Positions 55,105 through 64,000 of a stretch of 64,000 nt of DNA are shown here, in pieces. A program made the position numbers and the translations under genes. Under the pieces are notes generated by a model. It searched no databases, had not been told where the DNA came from, and saw only the letters and a program-made list of their open reading frames with translations. Position 1 is the first letter of the stretch, and the number at the start of each line of letters is the position of its first letter. This DNA comes from Cristatella mucedo (Eukaryota; Bryozoa; Phylactolaemata; Cristatellidae): NCBI GenBank assembly GCA_009760855.2, contig WPIO01000037.1:3589501-3653500 (forward strand). The letters run 5' to 3'.

Positions 55105-55350
55105 TCTTTGTTGGATGACCTCGGATGATCACTGTTCCAGACTATTGAAGCATACGAGCTAGAGACTCGATCCCCATAAGACTTATATTTTACTTGGAGG
55201 AACGACGAGACAATGCGACGTCTTGATGATGCATTGTCTCGTCGTTCTCTGCCTGCGATGGACCTGCTCAAACTCAACTAAGCTTCTCACTTTCACTTTG
55301 TTTCGTGAGATGGGTTCTTTCGGCTTCTGTAAGCGCACGGAAAGCCTCTT
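55105..55350 (+). mobile_element. Rearranged LINE-B pieces around a palindrome
   Basis: AAGCTTCTCACTTTCACTTT and GTTTCGTGAGATGGGTTCTTT at 55285-55320 match the LINE-B 3' region (compare 12240-12280). The left half reads weakly as LINE-B or LINE-A in the opposite direction. A fold-back inversion would explain the perfect palindrome between them. Confidence 0.45.
55200..55247. repeat. Perfect 17-bp inverted repeat
   Basis: GAACGACGAGACAATGC at 55200-55216 and its reverse complement at 55231-55247 flank a 14-base loop. Confidence 0.93.
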
Positions 55351-55899
55351 AGCCTCTGCCTAATCAGTATTATTATTGTTATTGATGATGATCCGGCTTT
55401 CAGTTGGTATGCACCAAAAGTCTTAAATTTGCTACAGGCTTCGGTCAACATAATTTACGTCTCAGCAAATAATATATATAACGACAATATAATAAACTTT
55501 ATAATAACAATAAAAAGTATTTTCGTCTCTCACCGTTATTTAAGTCTCAGTAAGTCCAACAGTTTATCAATACCTCGTACGAACCTCAAATCCTTTGGTA
55601 ATAATTACGAATCGCCCTGCACTTTAGCTAGCTAGCCCGCCGCCGCCGTCCAAGCTTCCGCCACGGCTGCCGACTGCTGCTTACGCACCAGGCCCGCCCC
55701 TCGATGCATCGAGCGGCGGCCGGAAGTAGAAGCTAGCTGCTAGCGCTCGCTGCCGGCTGCGGCGTCTTCCTCGATAGAATGCATCGCGTCTCGTAGCATC
55801 CCGTTCATGTAGCTGTCTTGCCTGGTGGATCGCGTGCCCGCAGCAGCTAACAATTCGCAACGCGGCGCTCTCTGACTCTTTATAATTACAGAAGGAGAT
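55351..55899. other. No gene recognised
   Basis: AT-rich, then a short GC-rich stretch (55620-55860). A brief LINE-A C-terminal piece (I-P-R-T-N-L-K-S-F-G, about 55568-55597) is visible on plus. Confidence 0.35.
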
Positions 55900-56160
55900 A
55901 TATACATGCATACAAGTGTACATACACGCATGTATACATACATGCATGCATACATACATACATACACACACATGCATGCATACATGCTGCATACATAAAT
56001 CTATGCTAATATTTTAATATATATATATGACATACATGCATGTAAACATACATACATGCGTGCATACGTACTCAAACTTACAGTAAGTGTAACCATGCAC
56101 ATATGTAAAATGCATACATATACAGTTTGCATGTGTATAAACATGGATATATGCATTTAG
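55900..56160. repeat. (ATAC)n/(CATG)n tetranucleotide-rich block
   Basis: ATACATGC and CATACATA units with a short TA run near 56017. The Cys/Met/Tyr frames across it are artefacts. Confidence 0.85.
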
Positions 56161-56694
56161 CAGTGCGTCATTGACCAATCCTAGCCTACTAGTCACTTAG
56201 CAGTGTGACGAGACGACTTGCAAATCTTCAATAAGAACAAGCCCACCAATTGTAGGAAGCCTGAGATACGCCAACTAAATCAGTCAAAGTTTGACGAATT
56301 TGGAACAGAAATTTTGAAAGCTATGGGAAAATAGCGCGACGAGTAGTCGGGTCCGAGTCCGCTTAATTACTAAACGTATAGCTACATATGAAAGGGTTCT
56401 AGTCTATTTGCTTCTGCAAACGAGGCTGAAGTAAATCTTCCAGACTGTTTAGTTCAAAAGCTGAGAACTGGCGTCGGCACTTTTCTGGAGCTATTGTAGG
56501 AGGCTGCTCTGCTTGCCCTCATCCCTAAGCCGCCATATGCTGAGTTCATCCGTGCGGGTCTAGCTGAGAAGGCGTTGCGAATGCAGCTCGACCCTGAGAG
56601 CCCTGAGATCCTGTAGCAGCGGCGATACCAAAACTCGACTACACGTTCAAACTATTTAATATGTTCATAATAATCGGTTCTTACGTTGACGTAT
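56161..56694. other. No gene recognised
   Basis: Unique-looking sequence between the tetranucleotide block and the inverted pogo-associated module. Confidence 0.3.
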
Positions 56695-56905
56695 TCATCG
56701 TTAATGAAGCCTGCCAGGGTGACCTTGGCTTTGCACGCACGGAAATGAATTGCGGCGGCCGTTCGTCGCAGATGCCATTTCCGGTTCGGATGCCGCATGG
56801 TTCCCGTTCCTAAACCGGGAGTCATCACCCACGGCCCCGGTACGGTAGGGCTACACCAATGATTGCACATACACCTACAGTTTAATTAATCATTTCATGT
56901 AGATA
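56695..56905 (-). repeat. Module shared with 26206-26430 (inverted)
   Basis: The reverse complement contains GGTGTAGCCCTACCGT, ATTTCCGTGCGTGCAAA and GCAGGCTTCATTAA in the same order as 26206-26430. It lies beyond the TA-rich run that borders the second pogo relic. Confidence 0.75.
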
Positions 56906-56995
56906 CATACATATATATATATATATATAATATATACATATAATATATACAAATAATATACATATATATATATATTTCCTAATATTATATTATAT

Positions 56996-57026
<31 letters not shown>

Positions 57027-57040
57027 TATAGTATATTTCC
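56906..57040. repeat. Compound (TA)n array
   Basis: Several TA runs separated by short AATATATAC-type breaks. It corresponds in position to the TA run at 26158-26205. Confidence 0.93.
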
Positions 57041-57600
57041 CAAATTTCTGAACCAATTTCTTGGGGGGAAACTGTTTTTATTCAATAACTGAATTAAATT
57101 TACACTATCAAGACTCACAATAATCACTCGCGTCGCTATCACTATCTTCTGCATCAGAAGTGGTGATGATACCCTCTTTATCTTCCTCGTTCATATGACA
57201 GGCTTGAAATTTGGTGGAAAATCCGTTATCATCATAGTCGTCGTCACTCTCTTTATAGACTGCGTCATCTTCGTTCCGTCCATCGCGTTTAAAATGCCAT
57301 ACTTCTTGAAAGCTCTGACTGCAGTCTCTAGCTTCATGCTGTTTCAGACCTTCATCCCCCACACACAGACCTGAATAATGGATGACTTCTTGATCCTTCC
57401 TGCTGGAGTCAAGTTGTCACCCGACTGGCCCAGTATCCATTTGGTCAATTTTTTTTACTAAGGACACTTTGAATTATTTTTTGATGCTAACATCCAAAGG
57501 CTGTAACTGACTGGTCAGATCACGCGGGATAACTGCCAGCTTAGTTTTCATTTTCATTTAGTTTTCATGGCAGGGGTCCATTGGTTAATGTAAATATTCC
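57041..57600 (-). pseudogene. Second pogo/Tigger-type transposase relic
   Basis: The minus strand carries the same C-terminal stretch as 25640-26157. The frame at 57362-57108 has K-F-Q-A-C-H-M-N-E-E and an Asp/Ser-rich acidic end. Upstream, towards 57520, the transposase motif region (D-L-T-S-Q-L-Q-P-L-D-V) is still readable. Stops separate the two parts, and nothing of the N-terminus is found. Confidence 0.7.
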
Positions 57601-57880
57601 TACATTCACATTTTAATAAACCAGTTCACGCTGAGGCGTTCGTTGGACAGCAAGCTATGCGTTAATGTCTCTTTTTTTCCGCCACCCTCTGTCTACGCGG
57701 CCGGCGCACACTCTCGCTTGCAGCCGCGTCTGGAGCCCGGTCTTCGTCTGGCTCCGTGCGCCGGCCGATGAAGCGGCGATCTGAGCCGGACCTACGAAGA
57801 GCACTTTTAGAGCCCTCTCTCGGTGTGTGCCACTCGAATGAATGCCCGTATCGATGCTACTTTTTGTTAAGCTAATAATA
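57601..57880. other. No gene recognised
   Basis: Short GC-rich stretch near 57690-57790 with no supported frame. Confidence 0.3.
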
Positions 57881-58460
57881 CATTACTCCACTTCTCGCCG
57901 ACCTGCACTGGCTACCAGTCAAGCAACGGATTGACTTCAAGGTTTTGTCGCTCACTTTTAGGTCCCTTCATTCTATGGCTCCAGCCTATCTGTCAGATAT
58001 ACTACCCCATCAGGCCAAGCTTCGTACCACCCGCTTTTCGGAATCCAACAGTCTAGAAATACCCCGTACAAACCTTAAATCCTTTGGAGACCGTGCATTT
58101 AGTTCATATGCTCCCAAAGCCTGGAACTCCCTCCCGACCTGCGTCAGAACATCCCCTGACCTGACCACATTTAAAGGGAACCTAAAAACACACCTATTTA
58201 GGACAGCATTTAGTGGGTCCCTGTGATTCGTCCTTGATGTGCTTATGCGTGCTGACACTGTGCATGCTGCCACTAACCACATTTGCATGCTGACCCTGTG
58301 CATGTCAACCCTAACCATATTATTCATTTCGTTTGTTTTTCAAGCATGATTTTACTTACCATTCAATTGCATTTCACTTTGCAGCAAATGTAAAGCGCCT
58401 TGAGAGAGATTAAGTTCTCTGAGGGCGCTTTATCAAGTGAATTATTACTATTATTATTAA
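57881..58460 (+). mobile_element. LINE-A, young 5'-truncated copy
   Basis: Plus strand: L-L-A-D-L-H-W-L-P-V-K-Q-R-I-D-F, then an open frame to 58226 (S-L-T-F-R-S-L-H-S, P-K-A-W-N-S-L-P-T-C-V-R-T-S), ending at TGA. A complete 3' untranslated region follows, with an intact stem (AAAGCGCCTTGAGAGAG...CTCTGAGGGCGCTTT) and an ATT tail. Very similar to the copy at 40501-41165, which suggests recent spread of one subfamily. Confidence 0.92.
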
Positions 58461-58509
58461 GCTAAGCCATCGAGTAGAATTCGATCGAATTCGTGGCTCT
58501 TCTTGAATA

Positions 58510-58705
58510 CGATTTGTTATTAGAGGCTCTATTCTAATATCTAATTTCTAATATCTAATATCTAATATATATCATCGAATATATAACATATGATATCTAA
58601 TATCTAATGTTTAATGTTTAATATATTATATATAATATATATGATCTAATATTTAATATCTAATATATAATATATATTAGATATTATCTAATATATAGTA
58701 TTTAA
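58510..58705. repeat. TAATATC-type AT-rich tandem block
   Basis: Repeated TCTAATATC and TTTAATG units of 7-10 bp with TA runs between. Confidence 0.85.
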
Positions 58706-58959
58706 TAGATCGATTTCTCTTCGCTTCTCTTCCTGCTGCTCCGATGGTGGCCCTTGGGTGGCAGAGGAGTCATTTCTTGCGTGACTTCGCTGTGCAATGG
58801 TCCGGATGCCTCTCTTCCGAGAATCAAGACGGCTATTGCCTCAGCAGCCATCTTTAAATGCGGCTGGTCTCGGAGCGAGAGTAGACCGGCGCTGTGCACA
58901 ACGCTCGAGATTTGGTTTGATTGAGTTTAAGTGGCCTGAAACTTGCTTGCGAGGAAATT
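58706..58959. other. No gene recognised
   Basis: Unique DNA with overlapping short frames on both strands. Confidence 0.3.
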
Positions 58960-59510
58960 TAAATAGTACCCACAGAGAGCCGAATCTCATTCGAGCCACT
59001 TTACACTCGCTGGAAATAAGCATGTCAAAAGGTTTGTCAAAGCGCAAGCAGCTTAGGAACACCGAGACGCATAACAATGAAAAATGAATTGGACGGAGCG
59101 ATGGCCCGACTTGGTGCGGTAGTAAGTTCCAGGATTTGGGTTCATAATAACTGAAGGCATGGTCTTCAAGAGATATGAAGTTAGTTAGAGCCACAACCAA
59201 TCGGCGGAAGTCAAAAAAGCGGGTTCGAGCGACCGGATGACTGAATATGATGCAAGTCGGATAGGCTGGATAGGTGATGGTGGATAGGCTGGATAGGTGA
59301 TGGTGGATAGGCTGGATAGGTGATGGTGGATAGGCTGGATAGGTGATGGTGGATAGGCTGGATAGGTGGGCTTAAGCAAGATTTTGAAGGGACCCAAAAA
59401 TGAATGACAGAATCGTGAAGTCGATGCTCTGCTTGCTTGATGTGAAGCCAGAGCAGACTGGTGAGCAATGATGCGAACGGGCAGTTTTGACGTTCACGAC
59501 AGACAAACTA
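58960..59510 (-). mobile_element. LINE-A, old copy with an internal minisatellite
   Basis: In plus-strand view: ACAGAGAGCCGAATCTCATT, CACTTTACACTCGCTGGAAA (terminal stem region), AAGTTCCAGGATTTGGGTTC (coding end), then the minisatellite and GAAGTCGATGCTCTGCTTG in LINE-A order. Confidence 0.7.
59259..59369. repeat. 23-bp minisatellite within LINE-A
   Basis: Four identical units of 23 bp (GGATAGGCTGGATAGG, then TGATGGT) and a partial fifth, in the place where LINE-A normally has a single GATAGGTAGGCTGG segment. Confidence 0.95.
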
Positions 59511-59774
59511 GGCTATTGGATTTTGCCCGGACTGTGAGGCACAGGCAGGACGACTTGCGAGTACCGAGCTTCGCAAGTCTACATTATATTCTAGAACAAT
59601 TTGACCAACTGAGGTATCCTAATCTGTACGAGTCTGAATTTCTTTCACTTTTAGTTAGATGTAAACAGGCTAACTTTACTATGGAGCTGTTATGTGTACG
59701 CGACAAGATTCGTGACGACGTGCTTGATCGACTTGCCACTACTGATATCCGGCTGATCTGGACTAACTGCCAAA

Positions 59775-59831
59775 TGATAATAACAATAACACTAGTAATA
59801 ATAATAATATATTTGTATAGCGCCCTCAGAG

Positions 59832-59896
<65 letters not shown>

Positions 59897-60100
59897 GGCA
59901 CTTTACAGATGCTGCATATCAAGCTTTACCAAATCTTTGGTGATAACATCCGCAAGTAGCAGGCATAGGGTAAGCAGGTGCAAGCACACGAAGGACGAAT
60001 CACAAAGACCCACCAAATGCTGCAATAAACAGGTGTGTTTGTAGCTTCTTTTTTAATGTCGTCACGTCATGGTACGTTGAGACGTGCGTCGGTAGTCAGA
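59775..60100 (-). mobile_element. LINE-A (variant 3' end) split by (CT)n
   Basis: In plus-strand view: (AAT)n tail, TTTGTATAGCGCCCTCAGAG, AACCAAAT, (CT)n at 59840-59895, CTAGGCACTTTACAGATGCT, AACATCCGCAAGTAGCAGGC. Same subfamily as 17909-18846. Confidence 0.88.
59840..59895. repeat. (CT)n inside a LINE-A tail
   Basis: About 28 uninterrupted CT units where LINE-A has AATCTCTTTCTAGGC. Confidence 0.97.
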
Positions 60101-60689
60101 TCATAACCAAAGCCACACCCACTGGTTTTCTTTCTTTCCTACACCGAGGTCAGTAAAACTGCTGATAGAGTAGCCTCACGATAGCTAATAGAGTAGCCTC
60201 GTTGTCGCTGATAGAGTAGCCTCGTAGCCTCGTTGTCGCTCATTCCTCTCTCAATGTCAAAGACGTTTGTGCTGTCCTCTTGAAGCAGCAGCCCTTCGAA
60301 ACTCGCGTTGAGCTCTTCCGAGAGAGAGCTGCCAATGGTCTCGGCAATCTATCTCCTCAAGGACCCAAGCTTTATTTAAGATTTTTCAGATTCCTATTCT
60401 AATCGGGGATCATTAAGTCGTCCATTCCTAGTACTTTATGATTTTCACATTAACTTTTTTTGACGGTCCAACTGACCCCTTACTCGTCGGATTTTGTATT
60501 TTATATAATTTTTGCTTGCAGCTCATGCGCATGGTCCCACTCATAGTACAGGCCACAATTTCGATACAATACTTTCCATTGATTGATGCTTTAAGTTCTT
60601 ATGATTACCAAACTACACGTCTGACCCTTTGCGAATCTCATTCAGTTGGCTGTTTGGTTCCCTTTTGTTTAAAAATTCATCTGTGAATC
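60101..60689. other. Possible 5' part of the LINE to the right; unclear
   Basis: Tandem GATAGAGTAGCCTCG units at about 60163-60232. The rest reads in no clear frame. It may be decayed endonuclease sequence of the next LINE, but I see no motif to prove it. Confidence 0.25.
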
Positions 60690-61694
60690 TTCATTGCTCC
60701 TTCTGCTCATATCCCCAACCGACCAGCCCTCACTGGTGAAATGCTACAATACGAGTCACCAGATTTAGTTCTCAGTCTTTTGCTCCTCTGAATAAGCAGG
60801 TTATACGCCCTCGCCTCAAATGGCCTCTAGCTTGGTTTACTGCGGATATTGAACAAGCTAGCCGTACTAAGTGCTAGACTGAAAAGCTTGCAACATATTA
60901 GGAATTACCATCCATCCGATTGCATGCAAGTAGTGACGTAACTCGCAGCAATTCGCGCTAGCTAAGGCCCGATGCGACTTATATAAAAACGAAGTGGTAT
61001 CACTGGTACACGATCCAAAAATGCTGACGTCGACCGGCAACCATTTCCTTAAAAGCTAATAGTTCCACAGCTCACCTAGTGATCTTGTTGAGGATCTAAC
61101 AGATCCTTCGTACTAGCTTTTTTTGTAGTACGATAGATAGCATCTGAGAGTCCATCCAAAAGGTAAGATCGATGCCAGACTTCTCATTCCTCGAACGCTT
61201 CTTGCTTTACTCTGCTTTTGTCTCCATCTTCCACTACTGTGCTAATGAACTCATGGCCTCTAGCACAGCCTACTATTGACCCTACCTCGATGTTTATATC
61301 GCGGTCTAAGACGCAGTTTAGTAAGCCAAATAATTACACACCCAGTATTTTCCTTCTCAGAAGCATATATCTTTCGCTGCCCTGCATAAGTAACACTGTA
61401 CACGTTTTTGGACTCACATCCGGTCCCTGCATCTTTTTAATAGACTGTTGTTAGGCCACTCATTAATCATTTTACACTGAACGAGGAAAACTTCAGCAAC
61501 TTTTGCCCATTCAATCAATTAACTATTCTATTAAAGAAACTGCATCGAATAGTAGCTGGCTAGCTAAACTTGAGCGGAAAATGTCAATTCCGAGCAAGTG
61601 AGTTCCACTCAGGTTTCAAGCTGATCAATCGATTGAATCGGCCCTATTGCGAGTATGTAACGACCTTCTCATGAATGCTGAACAATAAAAATTG

Positions 61695-61862
61695 CTAGCT
61701 GGTAAAACAGCCTCTTTTGTCTAGCGACAGAAGAGCCATTACGGCTATCGCTACCGCTTGCAATAGACGATAAATGAGTGACCACTATAGGATTTGAACC
61801 CTCGACCTCGGAAACGAGGTCGTGAAAATCAACCGTCTTACCTGTTGTGCCATCACGGTTCG
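61695..61862 (-). mobile_element. SINE-2 nested in the LINE
   Basis: On the minus strand: AACCGTGATGGCACAACAGG, GTAAGACGGTTGATTTTCAC, B-box CGAGGGTTCAAATCCTATAG, then TTGCAAGCGGTAGCGATAGC, AATGGCTCTTCTGTCGCTAG and GAGGCTGTTTTACCAGCTAG. Confidence 0.85.
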
Positions 61863-62103
61863 CCTAGGTGGATCTCCTCTGCTGGATCTGCTGGATCTCT
61901 CGGCAAGGTTTGGTACAACTTATTCGTAAGTCCTTCTGGAGCGACTGTCAATAAATCTCTGGCATTACACTGCAATGTTTTAGGTCATATCTCAGTGGGA
62001 AATTTCAAAGCGTCGATGCCAACTGGAAACTGTAATTGAGAGAATCTTAAAGTTTGGGGTACTCTTTTAGTCTTATGTGCTTGCTCATCTTTTCATAATG
62101 TAT

Positions 62104-62483
<380 letters not shown>

Positions 62484-63125
62484 GCCAATGCCATATACCC
62501 AAGTTCGATCTCGGATTTTATTTTAAAGCTGATGGCATAGACAGACAGCTGGACCCATTGTTTTGTCCCTCCTTGTCTTCTAGCTTGTTCAACGCTATTA
62601 AATCCCTTGCAGCATGAATTGCTGGCATTAAACTTTGAGGGCAGCAATAACATGTCTCAGCTTGAGTGACGGTTATGGGCGAATCTAGTGCCACTCGGTA
62701 ATTGGAAAGCCTAGCCTTTTAAATGGGCTCTGCCAGCATATCGCTTGTGGCCTAGGCGAATTATTAATGTGTCACGATCCAATACGACTAATCACTAGAT
62801 GGCCGATGACCATATAGGCTCCACAGCCAAATCTGCATACTTTTACCTACACTACAATGCCATTAATCGGGGGTCTTCGAGGATATCATAGGTAGGTACC
62901 CAATGTGTTGATGGCATCCCTGCCAGACTTCTGGGACTCATAACTCGTTGGCCTTCCTGCCCTTCACAAAACGACACTTGCAGTTGCCGAAAAAATCGGC
63001 TACAAGTCTAGCCTTGTTGTGACAGTCGAAACTTCCACGTTACACCACTTCTCACTCCTGAACTTGCTCCCAGCCATGCAGCGTATTGACTTCAAGGTTT
63101 TGCCTCTCTCTTTTAAGTAAGCGTT

Positions 63126-64000
63126 TGGCTGAACTATAGTTCAAAGCTTTCTCAACGTTTATCTTCGTGCTTTCGAGCAAACTGACTCAAACTCGTATCG
63201 GATGCATTCAATACAAACTCCTAGCTCCAGCGAGTGCTCAACAGCCAAGAGTCACCGGAAGCGTCGCCATGCTGCAGGTTGCTCTTGGCTGACCGATGCC
63301 AGATCCATCTTGTCCCACGTGAGAGGAGGGCGTTCGCGGCTAGATGCACGCGTGCAGGGAGGCCAGACAGCGGCTAATGGCTCGCTCGCGCTTGCGTTCC
63401 GGATTCAAGACCATCTTTGGCTTGTCATTCATCAACCGTCGAGCGCGCACTGCAACTGTTCCTCGTTTGTCACTGCCCTGACTGACTGCTGAATGGCGCT
63501 TCCGTTCGTTAGCATGAGTTGAAAGGTACTGCGGCCCGACCGGCGAACATAAATGAGTCATGCCGAAGGCCGCCCTGTAAATGCCGACTGGCTCGGCCGG
63601 CAACGAGCCCCTCTGCGAGGTGCTAAAGCGCGACCAAAACCGTTCGCAACTTCCGCATCTCTCCACAGACGGGGCCATTTAACCGATCATTAACACGAGT
63701 AGATGGGATTCGTTTCCTGCAGACACTCGGCTGCTCCTCAACCACTCACATTGGCGGCCGAGTGTTGGCCGGCCCTGTCGTTGCCGCCACGCAAGTAGCT
63801 ATTGCCTTTTAGCTAGATTTATGTGTAGCTCCCACACCATTTGAGCCGGTAATTGCTTGACTCAATATCATCCAGACAGCCTGGGTGGGATCAATGGTTT
63901 CTTACTAATTACTGCCCGCCCATTCTCGTATCTTCTTCTCAGGTTTTTGCTTTCGAAATGGTTGTCTCCGAGTTACTCGCGAGCATCATGGAACTAAAGA
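63126..64000. other. No gene recognised at the right end
   Basis: Moderately GC-rich unique DNA. Two frames on opposite strands overlap at 63202-63678 and neither is recognisable. Confidence 0.3.

Noticed and set aside
59259-59369. CRISPR array from regularly spaced repeats
   Set aside because: The 23-bp units are directly tandem with no unique spacers, inside a LINE in a eukaryotic sequence.

Overview
This is eukaryotic, almost certainly metazoan, genomic DNA. The one protein-coding gene I can identify has a GT-AG intron and encodes an LHFPL-family four-helix membrane protein, an animal family. Everything else recognisable is transposable elements and simple repeats. I see no operons, ribosome binding sites, rRNA, functional tRNA genes or CRISPR arrays. 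GC-rich, CpG-rich blocks alternate with AT-rich, repeat-filled DNA. The repeat mix (L2/CR1-like LINEs, tRNA-headed SINEs, pogo/Tigger, hAT and possible Helitron pieces, a Gypsy relic) suits an invertebrate, but I cannot name the species or phylum.

Layout. 1-10.8 kb: CpG-rich blocks with a long (CT)n array, a 460-bp (GCCGCT)n array and a (CCG)n array, one weak candidate exon ending in a good splice donor, and scattered SINE and LINE tails. 10.8-28.2 kb: mostly retroelement debris, including a long LINE-A copy (13.83-16.27 kb), LINE-A copies with SINEs nested in them, and a pogo/Tigger relic at 25.2-26.2 kb. 28.2-35.4 kb: a CpG-rich block holding the two-exon LHFPL gene on the minus strand (coding exons 33259-32419 and 29733-29492, 360 codons); its intron carries a hAT-type MITE with a near-perfect 8-bp target duplication. 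35.5-43.2 kb: a second hAT-type MITE, microsatellites, and a cluster of LINE-A copies that includes an exact 96-bp inverted duplication of LINE flanking DNA. 43.2-57.6 kb: a CpG-rich block without a recognised gene, a long (GA)n array, a decayed Gypsy reverse transcriptase, two long LINE-A copies, and a second pogo relic inverted relative to the first. 57.6-64 kb: LINE-A copies, one interrupted by both a SINE and a long (CT)n array, then unannotated DNA.

Names used here: LINE-A is a non-LTR retrotransposon of the CR1/L2 type with an (ATT)n tail and a conserved GCGCC...GGCGC 3' stem. LINE-B is a related element whose tail is built from repeats like ATTACA/CATTA. SINE-1 has a tRNA-like head and a tail resembling the LINE-A 3' end. 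SINE-2 has a different tRNA-like head and tail. The copies show who mobilises whom (SINE-1 probably uses LINE-A enzymes) and how pyrimidine-rich patches inside LINE-A have expanded into microsatellites. These family names are mine, and all assignments rest on reading the sequence; no database was searched.
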